Source of the DNA: Siphonodentalium dalli
Taxonomy: Eukaryota > Mollusca > Scaphopoda > Gadilida > Siphonodentaliidae
Assembly (NCBI GenBank): GCA_032622095.1
Contig: CP136066.1
Location: 174,779,164-174,843,163, forward strand
Direction: 5' to 3'
DNA: 64,000 bases
Positions 43,940 to 55,629 of this stretch are shown one piece after another. Each line of letters opens with the position of its first letter. Position 1 is the stretch's first letter. The position numbers and the translations under genes are program-made. The notes under the pieces were generated by a model. The model was not told the DNA's origin. It made no database searches and saw only the letters and a list, made by a program, of their open reading frames with translations.

Positions 43940-45880
43940 CTTCCGACTGGATTTGATATGGCGGGTCACATATTTGATCACCTGCGCAGCGCACAAACGA
44001 CATCGTCGCCTCCAGACATCGATTCGCACAAATCAACACGCGATATTTACATTAGTGATAATAAGACGGGAATTGTGCAACATAGATGCTGTGTTATTTG
44101 GCACGAAGATGCATGGTCGTATATTTCTCAGTATATCCAGTTCCGAAATTGAAATTTGAAAGGCTGAATTTCTATTCAACATAGGGCGGTTGTAGGAACA
44201 TTTAGTTATATAAATCCGAAAAAGCGACAAGAAAATACGTAATACTGTTTCAAAATTCGGATACCTTTTTAGGACACTATGCTGTTTCTGCAGCCTATCC
44301 CATTGCACTGGCGAAGAAATATACAAAGAAGCGTCGAATTTAATCAAGCAAATGTCGAGGTATTCAGAGAATATAACTGCTACTACACTAACCGTTTCAT
44401 TCTGTCAAAAAAGATTGTAATGTTGATTTTTATTTAAATTTCGTTATAGCTATATGGCAACATAAAATATTGAGATGCGCGGTTGTATCATTGAAGAAAC
44501 ACGATTGGTTACAGAGATGCGCTTTTTTCGAATGGTCGATGTGATAATGCAAGCTGCAAAACAGAGTTCAGTCCCCTCGCTACGCTATGTCTGAAAGCTG
44601 CTGACATATGTATTTTCTTAATTAAACCTAACATTTGAAGTTTTTTGTCAGTTAAAATTCATTCTGGCTTGATCTAGACAAATTTCAAATGAATATGGAC
44701 AGTTCAGTTTCTCAGAATAATGCAGAATGAAGTGTAACCTACGCAAGTCTCAAATAAATAAATGTTACATTTCTTCACATTACGTGTAGGTGCGGGCCGC
44801 GGTAAGTCCTCGTAGTGGACTGAACTCTGCATGCATGGAGCTTGGTATTTAACTGACCATCATCATCTGGACGTCGACGAATTCCTATATACGTCCAATA
44901 TATGAAACTAAATATGTGAGTCCTTCTGTTCCATGCACTTCAACATATCGTGTGTGCAGTACAAAATTTACCAACATATATCCAACATATAGGTTCATAA
45001 TCGACCTATAATATTCACATAGGTTCATATTTGATTCTGAAATAAGCATATAGTGGACTTATACCCGTTATTCCGTTTAATGACGCGGGAGACAGTGAAA
45101 ACACATTATAAAGAGCGTACATCTGTTAAGTCGTGAGTTGGTTTATTCGTGTTATTTTCCGCACATAATGAACTTATAATAAGTTATTATGAGTCGATAA
45201 TGGCACTAAAACACTATCATATTCAGTTATTTGGGCACTGAAATTGAATCGATTCCAAGCCGACTATGAACCTAAAACACATCCCATTATAAGCCCATAA
45301 CGTGCTCATTTTTGGAGCACAGACTGAAATTTAATGTAGCTTTGCTCATTCAACAAGTCCTGTTTTCCTGGTGCGGTCTTTCCTGCACCAATAACACTGA
45401 CACCGTGGTAATCTGGCATAACGATTGGAATAACGAATTATTATTTATATAATATTATTCATTGAACTTGTCTCACCACAGGAGCGTTTAATCCCAACAC
45501 ACCAAACCTATATGCCATGCTGCGGTTTTTGTTTGACGAGCGTACCGTAACCACAATATCGTCGGAATCTTTAACACATATTGTCTGTTCCATAAATCAC
45601 TTTTATCTCACATGAGCCGCCCATGTATGCGAGAAATAATTGAGGACAAACGATGCCCAGTGGGGGCCGAATGACTTTGACACTCCGCCCATGTTTCTGA
45701 ATGATTGAAGTGAAACGCTCATGTTATTCTTTGCCAACGACGATTCACAATCCCGCGTGAAGAAGCACTATAACATTATTGACGAAATTAAATCGAGACC
45801 TATTCATAATCTATAATTATGACACAGTGAAAGCAGCGTATCTGTTTGACCGGGGCTATTAGAATGCGGATCTATTGAAT
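43940..45880. other. Intergenic, no gene recognised
   Basis: An inverted pair AGAGTTCAGTCC / GGACTGAACTCT lies at about 44,563 and 44,817, which may be a degenerate foldback. A repeated ccgcccatgt occurs at 45,627 and 45,687, upstream of the likely promoter. Confidence 0.35.
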
Positions 45881-45893
45881 GGAATCGGTTTTG

Positions 45894-45900
45894 TATAAAT
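45894..45900 (+). promoter_or_regulatory. TATA box of the 46-kb gene
   Basis: TATAAAT, followed about 25 bp later by ccCATCAat, a plausible initiator near 45,919, and by a locally CpG-rich stretch (gagcgcgtcgcgcgcc, 45,937-45,953). It lies ~590 bp before the preferred start codon of the exon below, with no intervening gene. Confidence 0.45.
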
Positions 45901-46481
45901 ATCGCGCCCGACAGTTCCCATCAATATTCGAGTCTCGAGCGCGTCGCGCGCCCATAAAACACGTGTTTATACTGACAGTGAATTTTATGGATTATCCTCG
46001 AGGTTTAAGTGACACAGACTGTTCGATAATCCACTAGCGCGTGTGTCTATTCATCAGTCGAATTCATGCCCAGCCATGTTGTGATTATTTCAGACTAACA
46101 CTTTACACGTTCTTCCTTTGCGTCCGCCGTCTTCGAGTGACTTCCGTTTCTTTACCTGTTCCAAAATTGGATCTTCCACGGACTGGTTGTACTTCCAATG
46201 TGTGTAAATCAACAATGGTTCTCATTTCGATAACCCGGATTATGTGCGTGTAGCGAGAGTTGTTCACCATTAAAACTCATCGTGTGTTCACATCTATGAT
46301 ATTCTTTTTCAAATTGAAGTGATGATGTTTCCCGAAAATTCCATGTTCACTCACTGTGTGTGTCTTCTTCGGGGGAAAATATCAGGATAAAGGTTACTTA
46401 TGTTTAGTTATTCTTTTAAATTATACGGCGACACTTCTATGGCCGTATCATGTACTCTTATCCATATACTGTTCTAGTATT

Positions 46482-47105
46482 ATGATGCATGACAAAATGC
46501 TCTTCTCACAAGAACAGACACAAAAGCCCCCTTCTGTCTCCACTGGCAGTTTCGGAAGGATTTCGAAATTTCGTCAAAGTAAACCAGAATTAATAAAAAG
46601 ACATTCTTCGGATGATATAGTGACAACTAATATAGACAAAATTTGCATAAACCCAGAGCGGCGGGCTCGGTCTTCGTGTTCGGCTCGTCTACAGTATCCT
46701 GAGAGTTCAGATCGCACCGTCTGGCGAGAAAATATATCTGACATCACGAAACAGACGAAGAAACCCAACGGAGTGATACTTGATCCGAAACCCATCCTGA
46801 AATCAACCCCGGACTGTTACGCCCTTCCTAGGTTATCAACCAAAGCTCAGGCTAAGAAAGGACGACCTCTCACGTCTTCGTTTAGAATGTCTTCAAGTCG
46901 GCAATGTTCGTATCGTCTCGGCGAAAAACCGACTGTCATAAAACGAGTTACGTTCAAGGACGACACAAGTGTTGAACTAAGTGACAAAACTGAGCAGGAT
47001 ATTCGCCCAAATTTTGCAACGAATCGTCGACATTCGTCGCCATCAATTCCCATTGAATGGACAAAACGTTTTTCTGATGACTATTTGTGTGAAGATGGGG
47101 ACTCG
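46482..47105 (+). CDS. Disordered protein with PP1-docking motif, first coding exon
   Basis: From the Met-Met-His-Asp start at 46,482 the frame runs ~208 codons and then meets a donor (TCG|GTATGA) in phase 0, two codons before a stop, so the gene probably continues in another exon I cannot see. The frame is open from 46,356, but the extra residues are hydrophobic and read like 5' UTR. The protein is Ser/Lys/Arg-rich and likely unstructured. It contains VIKRVTFKDDTSVEL, where RVTF matches the RVxF docking motif of protein phosphatase 1 regulators, and several RxxS-type sites (KRHSSDD, RRHSSPS). GC content and codon variety exceed the neighbourhood. A TATA-type promoter lies upstream at 45.89 kb. 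The PP1 link is an inference from a short motif. Confidence 0.55.
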
Positions 47106-47111
47106 GTATGA

Positions 47112-47607
47112 CATAATTTCGTGTCTTTATATGGATGTAGACTTATTTATGTTGTGTTTTTTACAGAAATATTGAATCTCCAAACAGATTAAAACAAATT
47201 CGACTCATTCAATGATCGTGTAAAATCTGAAATGTTTCACCACCATCACAGCTATAGTCGCCACCATTACGCTAATATTAAAACAAATGCTTGATCCTAT
47301 ATAGACCCTATTGTTGGTCGCCTGCAAAATTTGTTTTATTTTGATATTTAAAAAAAACAACAATTTATTAGAGGTAAAAAAAAATTCTCATGCATTAGCC
47401 ATCATAGTACAATTCAATGACCCATTAATCAGTCTAATTCAATCACATTGGGCAAGTGAAATTACGCTGTATTGTATATAACTAACCATGTCCATTAAAA
47501 AAAATACGTTGGAAGGGTCTATTATTCGGACAGGTACTCATGGACAATGAGCAGACGACTGACAAACCAACGGATAATGCAAATGCAGAAGGATTCTTAT
47601 AGATTGG
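47112..47607. other. Putative intron start, no feature recognised
   Basis: AT-rich DNA downstream of the donor. No following exon was recognised. Confidence 0.35.
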
Positions 47608-47682
47608 TGTTAAATGTTCAGATAATAAGTTCAAGAAAAGACCTGTGGTCGTTTGTTGAACTTATTATCTGAACATTTCATA
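47608..47682. repeat. Foldback with 24-bp stem
   Basis: TTAAATGTTCAGATAATAAG pairs with CTTATTATCTGAACATTT around a ~20-bp loop. The stem sequence is the same 'atctgaacattt' as the 68-bp tandem units at 48.5-49.1 kb. Confidence 0.7.
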
Positions 47683-47697
47683 AGAAAAGAACTACTC

Positions 47698-48012
47698 GCC
47701 AATGAGTATTTAGTATAGAAAAGGTTAATAATATAATATAAAATCAACTTTAGCCCGCCCACCCCAATTTTCCAAAAAAGTTGTTAGGCCAATGCATTCT
47801 CTTATATATGCGAGGCGACCTATGGTTGACTCGCATATATAAGAGAATGCATCGCCAATGAGTATTTAGTATAGAAAAGGTTAATAATATAATATAAAAT
47901 CAACTTTAGCCCGCCCACCCCAATTTTCCAAAAAAGTTGTTAGGCCAATGCATTCTCTTATATATGCGAGGCGACCTATGGTTGACTCGCATATATAAGA
48001 GAATGCATTGGC
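47698..48012 (+). repeat. Tandem duplication of a hairpin-containing unit
   Basis: Two ~155-bp units (47,698-47,852 and 47,853-48,012) each run from cgccaatgagtatttagtat through agcccgcccaccccaatttt into a MITE-family hairpin. The hairpin of unit 1 is truncated at its outer end exactly where unit 2 starts, so the duplication broke inside the hairpin. Confidence 0.8.
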
Positions 48013-48067
48013 ACAGGGTAAAAAATCCCGACTTACGACTGGATTTGATATGGCGGGTCACATATAT

Positions 48068-48248
48068 TTTGACCCATGAGTTAGTGCAAAATACACTCAT
48101 GTGCTCTATGAAGGATGCAAACAACATGGTAATTATAATGAAAATGAATACATGGCTGGAGTCATAAATTCATTTTCATTACAATTATCATGTTGTTTGC
48201 ACCATTCATAGAGCACACAAGTGTATTTTTCACTAATCAGTGGGTCAA
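48068..48248. repeat. ~180-bp foldback element
   Basis: Arms (tttgaccca...aacatggtaattataatga and its complement at 48,178-48,248) pair over ~75 bp with a few mismatches. The loop carries tggctggagtcataaatt. That loop phrase also occurs at 55,934-55,951. Confidence 0.75.
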
Positions 48249-48523
48249 ATTCATTCATTTGTTGCATATATTCTGTTGAGTATAAAACGAGATGATCCCA
48301 TAAATGGCCGGATTTAGTGTACAGTACCTCTTTAATTGTGTTCTTATGCTAAAAGCTTCTGATAACTGTCGTTAAAAACAAAGTTGAAACTAATGAACTA
48401 AATTAAATAACAATACAAGTAGTAATTGCTCGTTTGTCAAATGTACATATGAATGGTATTATTGATTTGGAGGGATGTTAAGGTAATAAAATCAGACGAC
48501 AAATATAACAATGCAGAAGGAGA

Positions 48524-49135
48524 ACATAATATCTGAACATTTCCTATGGGATAACTACTCATCAGTGATGCTTTAGTGTAGAAATGATTATACGTTTTAT
48601 CTGAACATTTCCTATGGGATAACTACTCACCAGTGATGCTTTAGTGTAGAAATTGTTAAACGTATTATCTGAACATTTCATATGGGATAACTACTCATCA
48701 GTGATGCTTTAGTGTAGAAATGGTTAAACGTATTATCTGAACATTTCATATGGGATAACTACTCATCAATGATGCTTTAGTGTAGAAATGGTTAAACGTA
48801 TTATCTGAACATTTCATATGGGATAACTACTAATCAGTGATGCTTTAGTGTAGAAATGGTTAAACGTATTATCTGAACATTTCATATGGGATAACTACTC
48901 ATCAATGATGCTTTAGTGTAGAAATGGTTAAACGTATTATCTGAACATTTCATATGGGATAACTACTCATCAGTGATGCTTTAGTATAGAAATGATTAAA
49001 CGTGCTATCTGAACATTTCATATGGGATAACTACTCATCAATGATGCTTTAGTGTAGAAATGGTTAAACGTGTTATCTGAACATTTCCTATTGGATAACT
49101 ACTCACCAATGATGCTTTAGTATAGACAGGGTTAA
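48524..49135 (+). repeat. 68-bp tandem repeat, nine units
   Basis: Units begin with tatctgaacatttcatatgg at 48,529, 48,598, 48,667 and every 68 bp on to 49,076, each followed by gataactactcatcagtgat and gctttagtgtagaaatgg. Units are ~95% alike. Flanking unit relatives occur at 47.68 kb and, inverted, at 14.75 kb. Confidence 0.9.
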
Positions 49136-49473
49136 ATAACGACTAGATATGCATCCAAAAGACTTATAGAATTCATAGAAACCATTGTAAGCATATTTTT
49201 ATTTCCAAATCCAAACAAATAACCCAATATCCAGATGACACATATATGCAAAATAGAAGAGTTATTGTATGTAAACGAGGATCAGACAACAAGCCCGAAT
49301 GCTTATATGAAGTCTTCTCCTCTTTGTCTACATGCCCCGTCCCCAATATGTGAGGGAGGGGTATAGGTCAGATGGGAAGGGTTGGAAATAATGTGTTTTA
49401 GGAGAAATGGAGATATTTAACTGAATTTGAGTTAGGGATGAAAAAGTGGAGACGATAGTGTTAGGAATAGCAG

Positions 49474-49477
<4 letters not shown>

Positions 49478-49538
<61 letters not shown>

Positions 49539-49608
49539 AACGAGACGGAAAGAGAAAGAGAAAGAGGGAGAGAGAGAGAGAGAGAGAGCGCGCGCGAGAG
49601 AGAGAGGG
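49478..49608 (+). repeat. (GA)n microsatellite
   Basis: About 130 bp of nearly pure GA with short GC interruptions. The Ser/Leu repeat ORFs on the minus strand are shadows. Confidence 0.95.
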
Positions 49609-50165
49609 GACTATAACCCAAGAGGGGACAGATGAAGTCATGAGCTGATGACAGTGGTGGGGAGTTTTTAATAATTGGGTTGTTGCGTGATAAAACTGAT
49701 GCTCGTCTATAGTAATCTTCATGCGTCAGGTGCCATGGGAGGGAGTCAATCACAATTACTGTTAACAGGTTACATCCATCAAAAACACGCACACAAACAC
49801 ACGCAGCTACGAGTGTTGCTTTTGAATGTCAACGGAACGTGTCCTGCATTATCTGTAGAATGTAACAATATATAACACCACGACAGGACGTTCCTTTCAT
49901 TTTTTTATGAGACGGTTAAAATAAAGATAGTTTTTTTTTTCGGCTGGGCTGTTCTGTGTAGAAAGTTGAAAACAATTACCAAAATTTAATGTCTATCACT
50001 TTTAGAATGTAAAGTCTGCATGCGTATTGACCGACCTATTTTAATCACCGGAATGTGCAACAGAGAACAATTACTAGGTTGAGTTTGTGTTTGTTGATGA
50101 TTATAATTATGTCGCCTCCAAATAGTGCTGTTTGTTTCGAAAATATACGAAAAGGTAACGCTGAA
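49609..50165. other. Intergenic, no feature recognised
   Basis: No exon, RNA gene or clear repeat seen. Confidence 0.4.
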
Positions 50166-50169
50166 ATGG

Positions 50170-50485
50170 TCGCCGTCCCCCAACTTTTTAAAATATTCAG
50201 TTGGGTATCCAGCTTTTACAAAATTTACAATTTGGTACCCAACTTTATAAAATTTATTAGTCAGTTATTTTTTAAATGAACTTGCTAAATTTGTAAATAC
50301 ATGCATGTTTATATTATATATTCGTCACCGATGCTTGAAAATGATAGTGGAGAAGAATTGTAGACATACTATAGGCGTAGGACATATGTCATGCAGACTG
50401 CTTTCATAAAGCTGGGTACCCAAATGTAAATTTTATAAAATCTGGGTACACAATAGCAAATTTAAAAAAGCTGGGTACCCACCTG
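50170..50485. repeat. Foldback with ~80-bp arms (GGGTACCC-rich)
   Basis: The left arm (cccaactttttaaaatattc, tttggtacccaacttt, 50,178-50,260) is the approximate complement of the right arm (aaagctgggtacccaaatgt, aaaaaagctgggtaccca, 50,405-50,482). Arms are themselves built of three short GGGTACCC-type units. Confidence 0.65.
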
Positions 50486-50489
50486 AATG

Positions 50490-51732
50490 AAAGGGTGTGA
50501 TAACTAGTGACCATTTCAGCCAAAGTAACTTATTAAGATCATGGTATAGCAATGGAAACACTCCGAAGACGTCCATATCGACATACAACCAAAGGTTTTG
50601 TTAGGTGTATGGTCGCTGGCATTATGCTTGACCCACAATCACCAACCAAAGATTCATTATTCAATGGAGATCAAAATCAGACACCACTAATTAGGAACTT
50701 TGCATTGTATGCTTGTTTACACTATTTTAACACCATGTTATTAATATTTATGTAAACAGATATATATATATAGTATTTCTGCAAACAGATACCTTACTCG
50801 TATTTAAATTCGCGCAGTACTATTTTTCGCGAATCCGTCGGTGCGCAAATTTAAAACTGAGCGAAATAGTACGACTCCTGAGTTTATACCAAACCACAGG
50901 GAAACAAGGAGGCTATATATGATATGTCGATGAGTTACATATATACATGGCGGAAGGTTGGACCGAATATTAGGCCTGTAGGACTATAATTTACATGTAA
51001 ACTATTTCTGATATCTATGACATAATTAGACAGCAACAAATTTTGATTTTGTTTATGAAAGTTCTATACGCGGTTGCGGTTTTAATTCTTTGAGTTCATT
51101 TAAATTATGATTATAACTATTTCAATATCAGAATAATTATTTGGAGCGTATGAACAACTGTCTTCACAACACATTGATGATACAGTTATGTTAAATAAAA
51201 CATGCCTCTGTCAGTGTTTAATATGCAACGTATCTTCATTGATGATTAAGATCTGAAACTCATGAAATCCAAGCATTTTACGAAAATATATTTGTCAGTT
51301 TTGAATTCGAGTAAGGTACATAGTTTATTGCGTCATGTAACTGCGTAAAATGTGTGACCAGTTCCATGATTTTCGAAGTGGTGCATTTCTGATACATTGC
51401 AAATACATGAGATAATGCTAACCTACTGAGTGGCAGAGTGATCGAGTAGAATGTGCCCCGCTTAAGTGGAAGCAGTGCCAAGTAAAATCTAAATATGTAC
51501 AGTAATTTTAACATCAGATTTTGCATTGATAATGTATTTATAATATTTGATGAATCGCACATGAACCTTTATCAGTGCGTCAAGCTGATGGTCGTGTTAG
51601 GCAGAAGAATGTCATCTTTCACCCAACCGACAGTTCACAAATAGTGTTTGGTACCCTTTAGTGTTAATCGTTTCTCATCAAGCATCTGGTCAAATTTATA
51701 TATTTCAAATATGAACCTCCCTTTCTGAGAGT
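50490..51732. other. Intergenic, no feature recognised
   Basis: AT-rich. A few ORFs of under 100 codons show no domain. Confidence 0.4.
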
Positions 51733-52132
51733 CTAACCCTTTACCCAACAGAAGGGCCCTGTGCCAATGCATTCTCTTATATATGCGAGTCGACCATAGG
51801 TCGCCTCGCATATATAAGAGAATGCATTGGCTTAACACATTAAAAATTATAAAATTGTTAAAGAATGTAAGAAAAAATGGTAAAAAGTGTTAAAAAAAGA
51901 TTGTTTTTAGGCCAATGCATTCTCTTATATATGCGAGGCGACCTATGGTCGACTCGCATATATAAGAGAATGCATTGGCACAGGGCATAACTATAACCAT
52001 CACAATGTGTTCATTGAGCCGGTTCCAATGATATCCATATTTGTATGGTTTTATTGAGACAGACCCAAGATATTTTAGGCTGTTGAAGCTTTATTTGGCT
52101 GGTTTTGGCCGGTTTGTTGGGTAAAGGGTTAA
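51733..52132 (+). mobile_element. piggyBac-like MITE (copy 3)
   Basis: CTAA-CCCTTTACCCAACA at the left (one change in the target tetranucleotide) and TGTTGGGTAAAGGG-TTAA at the right. Hairpins lie at 51,763-51,831 and 51,911-51,979. Nearly identical to copy 1 over its whole 400 bp. Confidence 0.85.
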
Positions 52133-52263
52133 ATGTTGCAGCGATTTTTGTTTCAAAGCAACAGGCTATTTTTGTTGTGGAGCCATAGTACCAACACGAA
52201 TATATTGTGTTGCAGTAACTGGCTAAACTGAGTGGATTGTTTGTGATCAACAGGTGTATCTTC

Positions 52264-53036
52264 AGTAGACGTTTACATGTCAGGTGATACAAGTTCTTCT
52301 GGGACAGGATATATAGCAGTTACGTCAAGTTGTGTCGCTTGTGATACACGAATGGTGTTGGTCTGGCTGTTGTCTGTCTGAGTGCTGGCATCAGCACACG
52401 TTTTTGTAGAAACGACAGGAGAGTATGTGACTGGTTGAGTTGATGGTCGAGCACCAACTATTTTCTTTGAATCGAAACATGATAAATGTTTCTCAGCCTT
52501 ACACTTTTGAATTTTGAATTCATAGTCCCACATGGAACATGAACGATTCGTTGCAGCATATGAACCTTGACAGTTTGAAGACTTTTTTGGTTTAGTACAA
52601 TCCTTATGAAGATGAACAGAAACAGCAAAGCATGCACATATGGTTTCTTTGCGTTTATAATGTTCCTGGCCATGACCGTACCCCTGACATCGTAGGGGAT
52701 TTGGAACATATGTAGACAAACCTATCTTCACATATCGAACCTTCAAATCTGCGAACACCAGCAACTCCCTGTTGTGCCAACGCAGCCAAAATATCCGATT
52801 CAGAAGAGTCGGAGATATTCAATGTTTTGGGAGGAGCAACCGTAACTGGTCTTTGTGCAATAGGTGTTAACTGCAAGAAAGCATATGGTTGAACCTGCTT
52901 TGAACATTCAAACAGGAGAGAACCAGTCACTGGCCCGGTCCTGGTCGGCTTGACATATTTCAGTTGTCCAGCAATACTTTGCAGTGTCTTATCAAATACA
53001 GAAGGTCTTTTAATAGTATCAAATACAGAAGGTCTT
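52264..53036 (-). pseudogene. Jockey-type LINE ORF1 (CCHC zinc knuckles), decayed
   Basis: The minus strand shows LQSIAGQLKYV, then GSLLFECSKQVQPYAFLQLT, then (after a frameshift near 52,740) STYVPNPLRCQGYGHGQEHY, KDCTKPKKSSNCQG, and SYAATNRSCSMWDYEFKIQK. This is the ORF1/gag architecture of jockey-like non-LTR elements: an RNA-binding domain followed by CCHC knuckles (C..C...GH....C) with 'NC.g.H.A..rsCp.w' at the end. Frames are broken and some knuckle cysteines are lost. The MITE at 53,037 lies within the element's 5' side. The RT half is absent downstream. Confidence 0.7.
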
Positions 53037-53481
53037 TTAACCCTTTACCCAACAAAACGGTCAAAAACGCCCAAATAAAGCTTCAACAGCCTAAAATATC
53101 TTCGGTCTGTCTCAATAACACCATACAAATATGGATATCATTGGAACCGGTTCATTGACCACATTGTGATGGTTACAGTTATGCCCTGTGCCAATGCATT
53201 CTCTTATATATGCGAGTCGACCATAGGTCGCCTCGCATATATAAGAGAATGCATTGGCCTTTTTTTTAACACTTTTTACCATTTTTTCTTACATTCTTTG
53301 ACAATTTTATAATTTTTTCTTACATTTTTTATAATATTTTTCTACATTCTTTGACAATTTTATCATTTTTAATATGTGTTAAGCCAATCCATTCTCTTAT
53401 ATATGCGAGGCGACCTATGGTCGACTCGCATATATAAGAGACTGCATTGGCACAGGGCCGTTTTGTTGGGTAAAGGGTTAA
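53037..53481 (-). mobile_element. piggyBac-like MITE (copy 4), inserted in the LINE
   Basis: TTAA-CCCTTTACCCAACA at the left and GGGTAAAGGG-TTAA at the right. It is inverted relative to copy 1, with two hairpins (about 53,190-53,258 and 53,383-53,452). It sits next to a tandem pair of gtatcaaatacagaaggtct, part of the LINE ORF1. Confidence 0.85.
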
Positions 53482-54024
53482 TAGTCTGGTCGAAGCTAAG
53501 AACCCAGTAATGAGGGAATACACCAGCATGCTTCGAACTATGTGAGTCATCATAAATACGATCAGGTATTGTTTTTTTTTGGTCTGAGTTGCCATGTGAA
53601 AAAAAAATCGACAACTAGCCCAGCAGCCGCCTTGGACTACCCTTCGAATTCTGGTCGCGCCAAAGGCTGGTACATACATGTAGATGAAGTGGTGACCCGT
53701 TTAGCCACTGCATGTAGCAGCCCCCCCCCCCAGTACTTCCCCACAGTGAGACAGGCGTGAACAATATAGTATTGGACACTTAACAATCATCAGGACGAAC
53801 AAAGAAGAGACAAGAGGGAACATACACATCATACGTGAAAAAACAGATTACAATACTTCAAACATTAGACAAGCAATACAACAGATGACAAAAATTGAAT
53901 ATGAAACACTGTGGAGAGGCGTTACTAGCCGATTGATTGAGCCGGATCAACTCAACTCAACCACTCGTCTTGAAGAGATGTAGGACCAAAGTGGACCATG
54001 ATCTGAGCCATATCCGCCGGTCGC
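53482..54024. other. Possible LINE 5' region
   Basis: GC-richer DNA that may be the 5' end of the LINE broken by MITE copy 4. A C12 run sits at about 53,719. No confident coding frame. Confidence 0.3.
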
Positions 54025-54340
54025 CGGCCCTGTGCCAATGCATTTTCTTATATATGCGAGTCGACCATAGGTCGCCTCGCATATATAAGAGAATGCATTG
54101 GCTTAACACATTAAAAATTATAAAATTGTTAAAGAATGTAAGAAAAAATGGTAAAAAGTGTTAAAAAAAGATTGTTTTTAGGCCAATGCATTCTCTTATA
54201 TATGCGAGGCGACCTATGGTCGACTCGCATATATAAGAGAATGCATTGGCACTGGGCATAACTGTAACTATCACAATGTGGTCAAGGAGCCGGTTCCAAT
54301 GATATCCATATTTGTATGGTTCTATTGAGACAGACCGAAG
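54025..54340 (+). mobile_element. piggyBac-like MITE (copy 5), both ends missing
   Basis: It begins inside the element at ggccctgtgcc and stops after gacagaccgaag. The TTAA/TIR ends are absent on both sides, but both hairpins and the AT spacer are intact. Confidence 0.8.
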
Positions 54341-54896
54341 ACCACCAGGACTCCAATACCACACCTCATGGGGTGCACCCCACGACAAACAGGGTGCCAC
54401 ATTATGACATTCTTACCCCTCGATGTGTGGCGGTATAGGCCTGTTCTAACCCGGGCCTACACGGGGAAAAATAAATGGACTTTGTTCTTATTTTCATAAT
54501 AGATCTCCAATAACGTGATTTCGCATATCGAAACCATTGTTATGTAAACATACATGTTACAGTGGTATTACCGATCACAGTCCAATTAATGTAATAAAAC
54601 ATCAAAGTGTAATCAAATCTTAACGGCAAACGTTGCAAAATATTCTGAATATAATATTGAGACCAAAATATCAGAACTTACTAATACGCGATTAACTCTA
54701 TATCTTAAGATATTCCCCTTCCATTGAAAATACGTTTCTAGTTTGAATTTTGTTGCATTCTGGGAGCCATAACGGGGGAAATCTTTCTATGATTTCAGCT
54801 GTTTTCTATTTCTCTATGGGCATCTTCTGAGACACAGACGTTTCAAATGGTGATGAATTATAGTATTTTAATCACATTTTATGGCATATATTGTTA

Positions 54897-55304
54897 TTAA
54901 CCCTTTACCCAACAGAACGGCCCTGTGCCAATTTATTCTCTTATATATGCGAGTCGCCCATAGGTCGCCTCGCATATATAAGCGAATGCATTGGCTTAAC
55001 ATATATTAAAAATGATAAAATTGTCAAAGAATGTAGAAAAATATTATAACAATTGTTAAAAAATGTAAGAATTTTTTTTTAGGCCAATGCATTCTCTTAT
55101 ATATACGAGGCGACCTATGGTCGACTCGCATATATAAGAGAATGCATTGGCACAGGGCATAACTGTAACCATCACAATGTGGTCAATGAACCGGTTCCAG
55201 TGATATCCATATTTGTATGGTGTTATTGAGACAGACCGAAGATATTTTAGGCTGTTGAAGCTTTATTTGGGCGTTTTTGGCCGTTTTGTTGGGTAAAGGG
55301 TTAA
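54897..55304 (+). mobile_element. piggyBac-like MITE (copy 6)
   Basis: TTAA and TIR are intact on both sides. The hairpins carry more substitutions than in other copies (for example tttattctcttatatatgcg and a tatatacgagg change), and the spacer differs, resembling copies 2 and 4 more than copy 1. Confidence 0.85.
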
Positions 55305-55394
55305 AACCGTATATCAAGGCAGTGTTAAAAAATAATCGGTGGTGCTGTTGTTGTTGTTGCAGCAGGTAGAGATGGGGGACAACGGATCTAGATG

Positions 55395-55622
55395 AAATCC
55401 GTTGTCCGAGGTGGTAACTGGTCCATCTCTACCTCGAAGCCTGCGGCAGGGACGTTCGGGGTGACATCGGCGTCCCGGTCTCCGCTGGCCTCGACGACGA
55501 CAGGGGTGATGTGCGTCTCCCCTGGTCCGCTGACTGACTTCCGAGCAGGAGGGGCCGTCTTGGCGTCTCTCAGATAGCTCCTGTCTGCCGATAGCGTCGG
55601 TGGTAGAGGGCTGGTGACTGTC
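55395..55622 (-). other. GC-rich, coding-like fragment of unknown origin
   Basis: On the minus strand a 75-codon frame reads TPLPPTLSADRSYLRDAKTA and later ETHITPVVVEASGDRDADVT, ending QLPPRTTDFI and a stop. It is much GC-richer than its surroundings and is followed by a ttgttgttgttgcagcag run. It could be a piece of a retrotransposon gag or an exon. No family recognised. Confidence 0.3.
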
Positions 55623-55629
55623 AGTCTGA

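Noticed and set aside
48524-49135. CRISPR-like array
   Set aside because: The 68-bp units are contiguous, with no unique spacers, and the setting is eukaryotic.
49328-49792. Ser/Leu-rich ORF of 154 codons on the minus strand
   Set aside because: Translation of the (GA)n microsatellite and its flanks.
54161-54400. Repeated 'YMRVDHRSPRIYKRMHW'-type peptide seen in many small ORFs
   Set aside because: Translation of the 69-bp MITE hairpin in one frame.
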